Counted from the first letter of the stretch, positions 7,673-17,610 are shown. The stretch is 64,000 nucleotides of DNA from UBA6168 sp964423205 (GCA_964423205.1 CAYRDX010000004.1:1-64000), one strand, 5' to 3'. Notes: generated by a model from the letters alone, not told the origin. Numbers and translations: made by a program.

Positions 7673-9277
7673 TTATTTCAAGCTAACCTTAGCACCCAGT
7701 TGGACTGAAAAAGTATAGAACCTGTCTTTGTTGGTGCCAATTCCCGAAGAATTGAGATAATGCTGGTAATTAGGCTGGAAGAACAAACTCCAGTTGGGAG
7801 TCACGTACCTCTCGACTCCGAAACCAATATTTGCAGTCAGGTAAAGGTTATCTTTCAACCTGCCTCCATCAGCAAGACCTTTGGGGAATTCTTTTCCTTT
7901 GAGGAACGATTGTGTTTCGCTACCAGGTGCTGTTGCGCCGGGATTAATGAAGGCGGGTGTATATTTATACTGAATTTCATACACCGAAGAAGTTATGAAA
8001 TGCATGGATGCACCCACGTGTCCATATAATCTCCAATTGCCCTGATCTTTGTAATGATACCTGAGATTTAAAGGCACCTGAAAAATATCTTGCTGAATGC
8101 CATGGAAATTTTCTTCCACGTAATATTTGACTGTTTTAAACAGGAAAATCGGAGTATTGGGAACGTAGCGCTTGAATGAATAGATACCACCGGATTGGAA
8201 TTCAAACTTACCCTTCTTCAAACTCACTGAAAATCCTGCGCCATATCCACTGGCACCTGTAAATTCAGAGGTAGTGGAAATGAGCGTATCTGTCAAATTG
8301 AAACTCTCTGAAGGAGAGAAAACGTAGGTGTAGTCAGTAGCAGTAAAAAATCCAAACCTCAAATTCCCCGCAACCGATGTCCCATTTATATGCGCGATAG
8401 CAAGTTCCGGCTTTTCAAGTGATTTTACAAGGTCAATCTTATTGAAGCCCTTGAAATCCTGGTTAGCTGTATCATAAGTTTTACCAGTATTGTCATTTAC
8501 AGCATGGTCACTAATTCGATTCTTAAGTTGTGCAATTTCAGAAGTTCTTAATTTAGCCGCGTTCCACGGAAGAACCGGTAATAGCTGCCCCCTGTGATGA
8601 TTATCTGAAAACATAACAGCAGGCTGCTGTACAGAAGGTGGCAACAAAATAGATTGCCCAGTTCCAGTCGAAAAATATCCAGGGATAAAGTTCTGCACAA
8701 AAGTAAAACTGGATACGGGATAATCCAATCTAAGGTAACCTAAGGATTGCTCGTTGATTTGTCCACGGTAAATTGCGGTGGATGTAATTCCAGACTCTTG
8801 ATTCCTATCTTTTGCCTTATCAATAACCTCAGTTGCCAGCGGCATAAACCGAATAAAGGTTAGGATAATAAGGAACACCAAAGCCAATTCTGCAACTTTG
8901 TATTTGATGAGTTTATAACGCAGTGAAAATTCTTCCTCCAGTCTTTGCGCCATCAATGGCCAGTGGGATTCTTTAGTAGGCGCGTCGTAATGCTGGAGTG
9001 AATCATAGGCCAGACTGTCAACTTCCAGCTCTTGTTCTATCAGTTCTGCTGCTTCTTCTGCTTCCAGTCTGTGTTCAAAAGCTGACCAATTGGCATCAGG
9101 ATGGGCAACTTCCATGCGGGAAAGTTTGCCAGCAATCAGCCCGTCCAGCAATTCATTGCCGGCAGGATCCGCATTAAGCCTTTCTTCAAACAGCCTCCAA
9201 CTCCTGGGGTTGTAATCTGCTTCAAGATCCTTTAATGCGTCTCTGATAATGTTATCGAGATGCTTATTTGGATTCAT
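7673..9277 (-). CDS. Inner-membrane-anchored beta-barrel protein, partner of ECF sigma factor
   Basis: A 534-residue protein with an unusual order of parts. Residues 1-125 are soluble, acidic and helical and contain three repeats of W-x2-[FM]-x2-R-L (W27, W64, W106) about 40 residues apart. One TM helix follows at 128-147 (VAELALVFLIILTFIRF). After a Ser/Pro/Gln-rich spacer, residues about 300-534 look like an outer-membrane barrel (alternating aromatic strands, VSLKKGKFEFQSGGIYSF, ending QLGAKVSLK). Its start overlaps the end of the sigma factor gene by 14 bp, so the two are translationally coupled. By position, the cytoplasmic repeats could act as an anti-sigma or sigma-binding segment; this is inference. 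Barrel and TM parts are seen in the sequence. Confidence 0.75.
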   Translation of the reverse strand: MNPNKHLDNIIRDALKDLEADYNPRSWRLFEERLNADPAGNELLDGLIAGKLSRMEVAHPDANWSAFEHRLEAEEAAELIEQELEVDSLAYDSLQHYDAPTKESHWPLMAQRLEEEFSLRYKLIKYKVAELALVFLIILTFIRFMPLATEVIDKAKDRNQESGITSTAIYRGQINEQSLGYLRLDYPVSSFTFVQNFIPGYFSTGTGQSILLPPSVQQPAVMFSDNHHRGQLLPVLPWNAAKLRTSEIAQLKNRISDHAVNDNTGKTYDTANQDFKGFNKIDLVKSLEKPELAIAHINGTSVAGNLRFGFFTATDYTYVFSPSESFNLTDTLISTTSEFTGASGYGAGFSVSLKKGKFEFQSGGIYSFKRYVPNTPIFLFKTVKYYVEENFHGIQQDIFQVPLNLRYHYKDQGNWRLYGHVGASMHFITSSVYEIQYKYTPAFINPGATAPGSETQSFLKGKEFPKGLADGGRLKDNLYLTANIGFGVERYVTPNWSLFFQPNYQHYLNSSGIGTNKDRFYTFSVQLGAKVSLK

Positions 9278-9830
9278 ATACAGCGTTGCGTGCTATTAAT
9301 GCATCTTGCAATTTAATTCTTGCTTTTACCAGGTTCGAACGAGATGTACTTTCCGTGATGTCCAACATTTCTGCAATTTCCTTGTGCGAAAAACCTTCGA
9401 GAACATAAAGGTTGAAAACTGCACGATAAGCAGGGCTCAATTCCTGAACAGTCTGTAAAATCTCTTTTTCAGTGAGCTGGCTCAGAGCATCGGCATCAGA
9501 AATACTGAGACTATATGCAGTCTCAATATCTTCAGTCCGTTGCCGTACCATTTTCCTGTAATGATCAATTGCTGTATTGACCATTATGCGCCTTATCCAG
9601 GAACTCAGCGAGGTACCCAAATGATACCTGTAAAGGTTCTTGAAAACTTTAATAAAACCTTCATGCAGTATATCCAAGGCTTCATCCTCGTTACTGGCAT
9701 AACGCAGACAAACCCCCATCATCTTAGGGTAGTGCTCTTCATAAAGAAGTTTCTGTGCCCAACGTTCCCGCTGAATACAAGCGGAGATGATGTCTTTTTC
9801 TTCGTAACCGAACGGTAATGCGAAATCCAT
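9264..9830 (-). CDS. ECF-type RNA polymerase sigma factor
   Basis: A sigma-70 family factor of 188 residues when started at the ATG at 9830 (MDFALPFGYEEKD). Region 2 is clear (LLYEEHYPKMMGVCLRYA, then DEALDILHEGFIKVFKNL and SSWIRRIMVNTAIDHYR). Region 4 is clear (LSPAYRAVFNLYVLEGFSHKEIAEML, then STSRSNLVKARIKLQ). A GTG at 9872 in the same frame would add 14 basic residues without family support. The gene overlaps the downstream barrel protein gene by 14 bp, the arrangement expected of a sigma factor and its regulator. It directs RNA polymerase to a small regulon, often envelope genes. A near-palindrome lies about 90 bp upstream. Confidence 0.92.
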   Translation of the reverse strand: MDFALPFGYEEKDIISACIQRERWAQKLLYEEHYPKMMGVCLRYASNEDEALDILHEGFIKVFKNLYRYHLGTSLSSWIRRIMVNTAIDHYRKMVRQRTEDIETAYSLSISDADALSQLTEKEILQTVQELSPAYRAVFNLYVLEGFSHKEIAEMLDITESTSRSNLVKARIKLQDALIARNAVYESK

Positions 9831-9918
9831 ACAATTGCTGATTCTGAAAAAAAAGCGCTTCCGTTCATTCACTTAGGGTTGATTTTCTTTGAAAAAACGG
9901 AAAATACTTCTCAAATGC

Positions 9919-9935
9919 TGCCAATGTCATTGGCA
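9919..9935. promoter_or_regulatory. Operator-like palindrome upstream of the sigma factor gene
   Basis: TGCCAATG-T-CATTGGCA, a perfect 8-bp inverted repeat around one central base, 89 bp upstream of the sigma factor ATG. The size and symmetry fit a dimeric regulator site; no binder is known. Confidence 0.4.
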
Positions 9936-10143
9936 TAAATCATTTAAAATTATTGTATTTCTAAGCAAACGGAATTCTGATAAATTGGTTTTTGCAAGGT
10001 GTGAAAGCATACAACTGCTGTAAAAGGAAACCCAAGGTAAACAGAAGATTTTGCTTTTTCCCTTTTGTAGGCGACAATAACATATATTCTCTTGCTTTTT
10101 CAAACAAAAAAATAGAACAACTTTAAACAATTAAAACAAAATG

Positions 10144-10175
10144 TTGATAATAATATTGCCCTTTTATTACCTTTG
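10144..10175 (+). promoter_or_regulatory. Bacteroidota-type promoter for parC
   Basis: TTG at 10144-10146, 21-bp spacer, TACCTTTG at 10168-10175, an exact TAnnTTTG match. It would give a leader of about 230 nt before the parC ATG. Confidence 0.6.
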
Positions 10176-10408
10176 CAATTCAATAAAAATGCCTGGATAT
10201 GGCAATAATTGAAAGTAGAATTTGTCCAATACCACCCCGGAAATTGTCGGGACTCTTTAAATTTTGATGTGGTGTTCCTGAAAGTACTAAGTTCTGAGTC
10301 AAAAATAAAGTAGCCAAATTGTTTTCTTAACCACTTGAAAATCAGTTGTCAAACTTTTGCCTTTTGCCTTTTTACTTTTTACTTGTTCCTAAGCTAATAC
10401 TTAATTGA

Positions 10409-13066
10409 ATGTCAAAATCCAAATCCCCTTCCAATGGTAATCAGCCCCAAAATGGCAATGGCTCCCATGCGGAGAGTAATGTGGTTACTATTTCCGGGAT
10501 GTATGAAAATTATTTTCTGGACTACGCCAGTTACGTTATTCTCGAGCGGGCTGTGCCAGCCATTGAAGACGGCTTGAAGCCGGTACAACGGCGGATACTT
10601 CATGCCATGTATACTACTGATGACGGGCGCTACCACAAAGTAGCCAACATCATTGGCAACACCATGCAGTACCACCCACATGGTGATGCCGCCATAGGTG
10701 ATGCGTTGGTCAACCTTGGTCAAAAAGATTTGCTTATTGACACACAAGGTAACTGGGGTGATTACAGAACTGGGGACAATGCAGCAGCTCCAAGATACAT
10801 TGAAGCTCGGCTCTCAAAATTTGCACTCGAAGTGTCATTTAACCCCCAAACCACCCATTGGCAACTCAGTTATGATGGCAGAAAAAAGGAACCCATCAAC
10901 CTTCCGATGAAATTCCCCCTTGTTCTTGCTCAAGGTGTTGATGGCATCGCAGTAGGACTTTCCACCAAGATTCTTCCGCACAATTTCATAGAGCTTTGCG
11001 AAGCATCCATTGACGTGCTTAAAGGCAAGAAAATTAAACTCTATCCTGATTTTCAAACCGGAGGCCTCCTGGATGCCAGTGATTACAACGGAGGCATGAG
11101 GGGAGGCAAAGTGAAATGCAGAGCAAGAATAGAAAAAGCAGATAAAAATCTTCTGCTCATCAAAGAACTGCCTTATGGAGTGACCACCGAGTCATTGATA
11201 GAAAGTGTTGGAAAAGCCGTGGACAAAGGACAAATCAAGATCAAAAAGATTGATGACAATACTGCAGCAGATGTGGAAATTGCCATTGAATTAAACCCGG
11301 GTGTATCTCCGGATGTGGCTATTGACGCGCTCTATGCCTTCACATCCTGCGAATCGTCCATTTCTCCCAACGCCTGTGTCATTATCGACAACAGACCCCA
11401 TTTTACTACAGTCGAAGACTTATTGAAGATTTCCACCGAAAACACAAAAGATTTATTACGTCAGGAACTGGAAATCAAGAAGAGTGAACTTGAGGAAAAA
11501 TGGATGTTTGCCAGCCTGGAAAAGATTTTCATCGAAAACCGGATTTACCACCATATAGAAGAGTGCGAGAGTTGGGAAGAAGTCATGGAAACCATTTACA
11601 GGGAATTGCGCAAATACGTGGCAACCCCTTCCGACAACAAGGGAAAAGCTGAAAAAAGGCTCATCCTGTTCAGAGACTTGAATGACGAAGATATCGTCAG
11701 GCTTACGGAGATTAAAATAAAGCGGATTTCAAAATACAATTCCTTCAAAGCTGATGAACTTATTGAATCCCTGATTGAGGAACTGAAGGACACGGAATAC
11801 CATCTTACCAACCTGACTGAGTTCTGTATTGCATACTTTAAAAACCTGATCGACAAATTTGGCAAAGGAAAAGAGCGCAAAACCGAAATTACCAGTTTCG
11901 ACAGCATTCAGGCAACTCAGGTTGTTGCCAATAATGCCAAGCTCTATGTTGACAGGAAAGAAGGATTTATTGGCTCAAGTCTGAAAAAAGATGAATTTGT
12001 TTGTGATTGCTCTGACATTGATGACATCATCGTTTTCAGACGCGATGGCAAATTCCAGGTCAGCAAAATCGACGACAAAGTCTTTGTCGGTAAAGACATT
12101 ATTCATGTGGATGTGTGGAAAAAATCCGATGACCGCAGCACTTATAATTTGATTTACCTCGACGGGAAAAGTGGAAGGAGTATGGCCAAACGCTTTAATG
12201 TCACCGCTATTACCCGCGACAAAGAATACGACCTAACTCAAGGATCGCCCAATTCGAAAGTCCTGTACTTTTCAGCTAATCCAAACGGAGAGGCAGAACT
12301 GGTAACCCTCACGCTCAGCCCCAACTGCCCGGCCAGAATCAAAGTGTTTGATTACGGTTTTGCCGATATCGATATTAAAGGCAGAAGTTCCCAGGGGAAT
12401 ATCGTCACCAAATATCCAGTCAAAAAAGTCACTTTGAAAGAGGCGGGACAATCCACAATTGGAGCAATCAAAATCTGGATGGACGAGGTAAGCGGGCGCC
12501 TCAACACCGATGAAAGAGGCACCTACCTCGGTGCTTTTGACACTGGAGATATGATTCTCAGTGTGTATAACGATGGGACTTATGAAATGACCGATTATGA
12601 GCTCACACGCAGATTTGAGGTAAAAGACCTTATTCATATTGGCAAATACGATCCGGAACTGGTCATCAGTGCAGTTTATTTTGAAGGCGCTAAAGAATGG
12701 ACCATGATCAAACGGTTTAAAATCGAAACCTCCACTCTCGACCAACGATTCTCTTTCCTCTCCGAACACAAGAATTCCAAACTGCTATTTGCATCCGCAA
12801 AGCCTGACCCAAGAATAAGGTACAGCATAAAGGTAAAGTCCAAAAAACTGGATGGGGAAGTCAGCCTGGCTGATTTCATAGATGTAAAAGGTTGGAAAGC
12901 GTTAGGCAACAAACTCAGTGACCAGAAACTGCTGCAGGTTTTTGAAATCGAAGTTCCACTGGAAAAAGAGGACACTGCCAAAAAGGATGACGATACCAAG
13001 TATCATGTCGGTGATTCAGTCGATTTTGATATTGGAAAAAATGGGCAAGGAAAGCTGTTTGAATAA
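10409..13066 (+). CDS. parC: DNA topoisomerase IV subunit A
   Basis: An 885-residue type IIA topoisomerase A subunit. The breakage-reunion domain is clear: YASYVILERAVPAIEDGLKPVQRRILHAM at about 39-67, the HPHGDAAIGDAL helix at 89-100 and the active-site Tyr130 in AAAPRYIEARLS. The C-terminal half carries the beta-pinwheel region, then a charged tail. The N-terminal 25 residues are Asn/Gly/Ser-rich and probably disordered. I call it ParC rather than GyrA because the opening lacks the GyrA-type DIEEEMKSAYIDYSMSVIVSRALPD signature and matches the Bacteroidota ParC form. Its partner ParE is not in the window; the ATPase subunit at 48.3 kb is GyrB. It converges with tlyA after 9 bp. Confidence 0.9.
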   Translation: MSKSKSPSNGNQPQNGNGSHAESNVVTISGMYENYFLDYASYVILERAVPAIEDGLKPVQRRILHAMYTTDDGRYHKVANIIGNTMQYHPHGDAAIGDALVNLGQKDLLIDTQGNWGDYRTGDNAAAPRYIEARLSKFALEVSFNPQTTHWQLSYDGRKKEPINLPMKFPLVLAQGVDGIAVGLSTKILPHNFIELCEASIDVLKGKKIKLYPDFQTGGLLDASDYNGGMRGGKVKCRARIEKADKNLLLIKELPYGVTTESLIESVGKAVDKGQIKIKKIDDNTAADVEIAIELNPGVSPDVAIDALYAFTSCESSISPNACVIIDNRPHFTTVEDLLKISTENTKDLLRQELEIKKSELEEKWMFASLEKIFIENRIYHHIEECESWEEVMETIYRELRKYVATPSDNKGKAEKRLILFRDLNDEDIVRLTEIKIKRISKYNSFKADELIESLIEELKDTEYHLTNLTEFCIAYFKNLIDKFGKGKERKTEITSFDSIQATQVVANNAKLYVDRKEGFIGSSLKKDEFVCDCSDIDDIIVFRRDGKFQVSKIDDKVFVGKDIIHVDVWKKSDDRSTYNLIYLDGKSGRSMAKRFNVTAITRDKEYDLTQGSPNSKVLYFSANPNGEAELVTLTLSPNCPARIKVFDYGFADIDIKGRSSQGNIVTKYPVKKVTLKEAGQSTIGAIKIWMDEVSGRLNTDERGTYLGAFDTGDMILSVYNDGTYEMTDYELTRRFEVKDLIHIGKYDPELVISAVYFEGAKEWTMIKRFKIETSTLDQRFSFLSEHKNSKLLFASAKPDPRIRYSIKVKSKKLDGEVSLADFIDVKGWKALGNKLSDQKLLQVFEIEVPLEKEDTAKKDDDTKYHVGDSVDFDIGKNGQGKLFE

Positions 13067-13075
13067 TGTGCTGAC

Positions 13076-13807
13076 TCAGGGTTTTCTGAAAAGAGCGAGA
13101 AATTCCACATTTTTTTTCTGCTCGTTTTCCACATCAGTTGGCACTACCCCCATTTCAATCAAACCATTCATTTTGGCGAAATCCACCACCCTGTGTATAG
13201 CTCTTTCCTGAAGGGCTTTATTCTTCACAATACCTCTTTTCAGGTTTATTTTTTCTTCCAGTTCAAATTGAGGTTTTATCAGCAATAACATTAAGCCCCC
13301 TGACTTTACCAAGCTTTTTAGAGTTGGAATGACCAATGTGAGTGAAACAAAAGAAATATCGGCGACTATGATATCCACTTCACTTTCATCCAAATGACTG
13401 AGGTTAATATCACGTATATCGAAATTCTCCCGGAAAAGCACCTTTTGGTGTTCACGTAAACTCTGGACCAATTGCTCAGAACCAACATCCACAGCATAAA
13501 CTTTGGAAGCTCCATGTTGCAAAGCACAATCGGTAAAACCACCAGTGGAGGCACCGGCATCGAGCACTCTTTTATGCTCAAATTCTATTTCGAAGTGACG
13601 GATGGCTTTTTCCAGCTTCATTCCTCCCTGGCTGACATACCTGACAGTGTTACCGGTGACTGTTATTATGAAGGAATCGTCTACAGCCATTGATGGTTTG
13701 TGAGTAACCTCCCCGTTTATATGAACAAGTCCCTTTTTTATGGCGTGCTGAGCACGTTGCCGAGTCTCAAAATGTCCGTTTACGACAAGCCAAATATCCA
13801 GTCGCAT
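13076..13807 (-). CDS. tlyA: TlyA-family rRNA 2'-O-methyltransferase
   Basis: A two-domain protein: an N-terminal S4 RNA-binding domain (RLDIWLVVNGHFETRQRAQ, then GLVHINGE) and an FtsJ/RrmJ-like methyltransferase domain with the SAM motif VLDAGASTGGFTDCAL, an acidic second motif DIIVADISFVSL and the LLIKPQFE motif. TlyA proteins methylate ribose in rRNA (C1409 of 16S and C1920 of 23S in mycobacteria) and are often annotated as hemolysin for historical reasons. The frame opens at a TTG (13828), but the ATG at 13807 (MRLDIWL) matches the family start and gives 243 residues. It is divergent from the AhpD-like gene. Confidence 0.88.
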   Translation of the reverse strand: MRLDIWLVVNGHFETRQRAQHAIKKGLVHINGEVTHKPSMAVDDSFIITVTGNTVRYVSQGGMKLEKAIRHFEIEFEHKRVLDAGASTGGFTDCALQHGASKVYAVDVGSEQLVQSLREHQKVLFRENFDIRDINLSHLDESEVDIIVADISFVSLTLVIPTLKSLVKSGGLMLLLIKPQFELEEKINLKRGIVKNKALQERAIHRVVDFAKMNGLIEMGVVPTDVENEQKKNVEFLALFRKP

Positions 13808-13825
13808 ATCACTTTGCTTATTCTG

Positions 13826-13833
13826 CAAATTTA
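13826..13833 (-). promoter_or_regulatory. TAnnTTTG box for tlyA
   Basis: On the minus strand TAAATTTG matches the -7 consensus exactly and lies 18 bp before the tlyA ATG, predicting a very short leader. No clear -33 element. Confidence 0.4.
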
Positions 13834-13892
13834 ACTTCTGTTTCAGTTCCCTTCATGTTATGTGTCTAACTTAGCCACCAAACTCAGAAAAT

Positions 13893-14498
13893 ATGACCTG
13901 GATAAAAACTATTCCATACGAAAACGCGGATCTAAACCTGAAAAAGATCTATGACCGTGTTTCCGGCCCCGATAATAATGTGGACAACATCCTGCTGGTA
14001 CATAGTCTCAGGCCTCATACATTGACCGGGCACATGACTTTGTATAAAAGTGTTCTACATCATACGAGCAACCAACTCCCGAAATGGTATCTCGAGGCTA
14101 TTGGCACATTCGTTAGCATGCTGAACAACTGCGTCTATTGTGTGGAGCACCATTTCACCGGTCTTGCGAGATTGGTTAACGACTCAGGCAAATCGGAAGC
14201 CATTTACGCTGCCCTGAAATCCAATAAGCCAGACCTTTTTTTCGATGGAGCACACCTTGCGGGCCTTCTTTATGCTATGATATTGACAAATACTCCGGAC
14301 AGAGTAACTGCAGAACACATCGCTCAGCTAAAAAATTCGGGACTTTCGGATGGCGAAATCCTGGAAATAAATCAGGTAGTTGCCTACTTTAATTACGCCA
14401 ATCGTACGGTTTTGGGCTTGGGTGTAACAGTAGAGGGAGATTTACTTGGTTTGTCGCCCGGGAATTCATCAGATACCGACAATTGGAAACATACCTAA
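13893..14498 (+). CDS. AhpD/carboxymuconolactone decarboxylase-like protein
   Basis: A 201-residue all-helical protein with the alkylhydroperoxidase AhpD motif: Glu69, then C80-V-Y-C83-x3-H87 (LNNCVYCVEHH). In this family the two cysteines form a redox pair that reduces peroxides, with Glu and His relaying protons. The sequence matches the peroxidase-related subgroup that is about 190-200 residues long. It is a single gene with its own ATG, about 85 bp from tlyA on the opposite strand. The physiological reductant and substrate cannot be read. Confidence 0.85.
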   Translation: MTWIKTIPYENADLNLKKIYDRVSGPDNNVDNILLVHSLRPHTLTGHMTLYKSVLHHTSNQLPKWYLEAIGTFVSMLNNCVYCVEHHFTGLARLVNDSGKSEAIYAALKSNKPDLFFDGAHLAGLLYAMILTNTPDRVTAEHIAQLKNSGLSDGEILEINQVVAYFNYANRTVLGLGVTVEGDLLGLSPGNSSDTDNWKHT

Positions 14499-14732
14499 AC
14501 AAAAGTCTGGATGGAGAAAATGAGTGTGTATGACAAAGGCTATTCCAGTGCCTGACTTTTCTCAAAACTATTCATTGTTAATCCTTTCCGCACTAATTTT
14601 GGTTAGTACAACCCCGGTACTACCGGGTAAAATAACAGCCAAAACATTACTTTTGCCACTCAAAAATCTCCAGGCTGGTTTTTGTAATTTGACAAGCACC
14701 ACATAATCAAATAAACCCAATTCAGAAAAATT

Positions 14733-17603
14733 ATGAGTAATACCACCTTCTTCGAACGTTTTGCAAATCGACACATTGGGCCTAACGAAAAGGAAACATC
14801 CCTTTTGCTTGAAACTATTGGGGCTGATTCTCTCGACCAGTTAATTGACGAGACCGTCCCCAATGCCATTCGTTCGGATAAAGAACTTTCTTTACCTGCG
14901 CCTCTTTCGGAATTTGAAATGCTCAGGGAGATTAAAGAGATTTCAACCCTGAACCGTATATTCAAAACATACATTGGTAACGGGTACTATGGCACCATCG
15001 TGCCCTCCGTGATTAAAAGGAATATTTTTGAAAATCCGGGATGGTACACGCAATATACACCTTACCAGGCTGAGATATCACAGGGAAGGCTTGAAGCTTT
15101 GCTTAATTACCAAACCATGGTAAGTGACCTGACCGGTTTCCCCATCGCCAATGCTTCACTACTCGATGAAGGCACCGCCGCTGCAGAGGCCATGACTATG
15201 TTTTACAGCGTTAAAAACAAAAGGGCAAAGGACGAAGCAGCTAATGAGTTCTTTGTGGACGAGAAGGTATTTGATCAAACAATTGATGTATTGTACACCC
15301 GCGCCAAGCCATTTGGTATTGAGGTGGTAGTTGGTGATTGGAAAAATTATGAATTCTCCGAAAAGACATTTGGCGTTTTGCTTCAGTATCCGTCCAGAAA
15401 CGGGTCAATCGAAGATTTCCGTGCTTTCACGGAAAAGGCAAATGCTCATGAAGTTTATGTCACCGTTGCTGCTGATATTCTCGCCCTTGCAATATTGAAA
15501 CCACCTGCAGAATGGGGAGCCGACTGTGCTGTTGGCAGTACCCAGCGATTTGGTATACCCATAGGTTTTGGTGGACCTCACGCTGCCTATTTTGCGACTA
15601 AAGAAGATTTTAAACGCATCATTCCTGGCAGGATTATAGGCGTATCAGTTGACTCACATGGCAACCGGGCCTTGCGCATGGCATTGCAAACCCGTGAACA
15701 ACATATCCGTCGTGAAAAGGCTACCAGTAATATTTGCACCGCTCAAGCTCTGCTGGCCATTATGGCAGGTATGTATGCAACTTGGCATGGCCCGCAAGGT
15801 ATAAAGGCCATTGCTGACCGAGTACATGGATATGCCCAGATTCTGAATGCCAACCTAAAGCGACTTGGGTACAATCAAACCAATGAAAACTTCTTCGATA
15901 CACTTTGTATTGAGATGGACGACAAGACCCAGGATATTTTGCACCATCTAAGCACTTTTAATGAAATCAACCTATTCTTCAGGAATAATAGGGTGCAAAT
16001 CAGTCTTGACGAAACAGTGACCGATGAGGATATTGACTTACTCATCAGCCTTTTCAGTCAGTCTATAGACAAGGACAGCAAGGCGGACTTTTCACAGGTA
16101 AAAGGATACAATTTCCAAAAGGAACTGCATAGAGAGTCCGAATACCTTACCCATGATGTATTCAATAATTATCACACGGAAACCAAAATGATGCGTTACA
16201 TCAAGCGCCTGGAGCATAAAGATCTCTCTTTGGTTTATTCTATGATTCCGCTTGGTAGTTGCACAATGAAGCTCAACGCCGCTACGGAGTTGATGCCTTT
16301 AAGTTGGAGACATTTCAGTGAAATTCACCCATTTGCACCGGAAGACCAAACTCAAGGATACAGGGAAATCATCAAGGAACTGGAAAGCTATCTCGCTGAA
16401 ATCACAGGGTTTACCGCCTGTTCATTGCAACCAAACTCAGGGGCCCAGGGAGAATATGCCGGTCTGATGGTAATACAAGCATATCATGAATCAAAAGGTG
16501 ATTATCATCGTAAAATCGCCCTGATACCGTCTTCAGCACATGGTACAAATCCAGCCAGCGCAGCCATGGCGGGCATGGATATCGTTGTTGTTAATTGCGA
16601 TAAAGCTGGAAACGTGGATGCAGATGACCTGAAGGCAAAAGCAGAACAGTATAAAGATACCTTGTCCTGTTTAATGCTGACTTACCCATCAACTCACGGT
16701 GTTTTTGAAACAGGAGTGAGAAAGATGTGTCAGGTCATACACGACAATGGAGGCCTTGTTTACATGGACGGAGCCAATATGAACGCACAGGTTGGATTGA
16801 CCAGTCCCGGCATTATCGGTGCGGATGTGTGTCATCTGAACCTGCATAAAACATTTGCTATTCCGCATGGAGGGGGTGGTCCAGGTATGGGCCCCATTTG
16901 CGTCAATGGTAAACTTGCTCCCTTCCTTCCGGGTCATTCTCTTGTGAGAACGGGGGGCGAAAAGGCCATTAACGCAGTGTCATCGGCACCTTGGGGAAGT
17001 GCCAGTATTTTACTGATATCTTATGCTTACATCAGAATGCTTGGAGCAGAAGGATTGACCAATGCAACCAAATTCGCCATTCTGAATGCCAACTACATCA
17101 AAACGAGACTGGAAAATGCCTATCCGGTTTTGTACACCGGCAAGAAAGGCAGGGCTGCACATGAACTCATTATTGACCTAAGGCCCTACAAAAATTTCTG
17201 CTCTGCCGAAGACGTGGCCAAAAGGTTGATGGATTATGGTTTCCACGCACCTACGCTATCATTTCCAGTTGCAGGCACCCTGATGATAGAGCCAACAGAA
17301 AGTGAGGATATAGCCGAATTGGACCGTTTCTGTGATGCCATGTTGGAAATCCGCAAAGAGATAGATGAAGTTGCATCTGGAGAGGTGGCTCCTGAGCAGA
17401 GCGTTTTACACAATGCACCTCATACCGTAGAATCAGTTACTGCCTCGGAATGGACTCATCCATATTCCCGCGAACAGGCTGCTTATCCACTTCCATACCT
17501 TCGTGAAGGATTCAAATTCTGGCCTTCAGTTGGCAGGGTGGATAATGCTTATGGCGACAGAAACCTGGTTTGTACCTGTCCTCCGATGGAAGCCTACATG
17601 TAA
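14733..17603 (+). CDS. gcvP: Glycine dehydrogenase (decarboxylating), P-protein of the glycine cleavage system
   Basis: A fused, full-length P-protein of 956 residues, with both halves (GcvPA and GcvPB) in one chain. The opening FANRHIGPNEKE is diagnostic. The PLP-binding Lys706 lies in HLNLHKTFAIPHGGGGPG. The family motif MIPLGSCTMKLNA is present, and the glycine-rich segment GGGGPG follows the PLP lysine. It decarboxylates glycine and transfers the aminomethyl group to GcvH. gcvH and gcvT are not neighbours. I see no glycine riboswitch in the 234-bp upstream spacer, which holds only a small hairpin (CCCGGTACTACCGGG region near 14620). Confidence 0.95.
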   Translation: MSNTTFFERFANRHIGPNEKETSLLLETIGADSLDQLIDETVPNAIRSDKELSLPAPLSEFEMLREIKEISTLNRIFKTYIGNGYYGTIVPSVIKRNIFENPGWYTQYTPYQAEISQGRLEALLNYQTMVSDLTGFPIANASLLDEGTAAAEAMTMFYSVKNKRAKDEAANEFFVDEKVFDQTIDVLYTRAKPFGIEVVVGDWKNYEFSEKTFGVLLQYPSRNGSIEDFRAFTEKANAHEVYVTVAADILALAILKPPAEWGADCAVGSTQRFGIPIGFGGPHAAYFATKEDFKRIIPGRIIGVSVDSHGNRALRMALQTREQHIRREKATSNICTAQALLAIMAGMYATWHGPQGIKAIADRVHGYAQILNANLKRLGYNQTNENFFDTLCIEMDDKTQDILHHLSTFNEINLFFRNNRVQISLDETVTDEDIDLLISLFSQSIDKDSKADFSQVKGYNFQKELHRESEYLTHDVFNNYHTETKMMRYIKRLEHKDLSLVYSMIPLGSCTMKLNAATELMPLSWRHFSEIHPFAPEDQTQGYREIIKELESYLAEITGFTACSLQPNSGAQGEYAGLMVIQAYHESKGDYHRKIALIPSSAHGTNPASAAMAGMDIVVVNCDKAGNVDADDLKAKAEQYKDTLSCLMLTYPSTHGVFETGVRKMCQVIHDNGGLVYMDGANMNAQVGLTSPGIIGADVCHLNLHKTFAIPHGGGGPGMGPICVNGKLAPFLPGHSLVRTGGEKAINAVSSAPWGSASILLISYAYIRMLGAEGLTNATKFAILNANYIKTRLENAYPVLYTGKKGRAAHELIIDLRPYKNFCSAEDVAKRLMDYGFHAPTLSFPVAGTLMIEPTESEDIAELDRFCDAMLEIRKEIDEVASGEVAPEQSVLHNAPHTVESVTASEWTHPYSREQAAYPLPYLREGFKFWPSVGRVDNAYGDRNLVCTCPPMEAYM

Positions 17604-17610
17604 AATTACA

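Larger units (their letters stand above)
9831..10408. other. Divergent intergenic region between sigma factor and parC
   Basis: AT-rich spacer without a credible gene. It holds a palindrome at 9919-9935 and a good Bacteroidota promoter facing parC at 10144-10175. The region between the promoter and the parC start (about 230 bp) would be an unusually long leader; I see only small possible hairpins in it. Confidence 0.6.

Noticed and set aside
14499..14732. Possible glycine riboswitch upstream of gcvP
   Set aside because: No paired aptamer or conserved core could be recognised; only a small hairpin near 14620.
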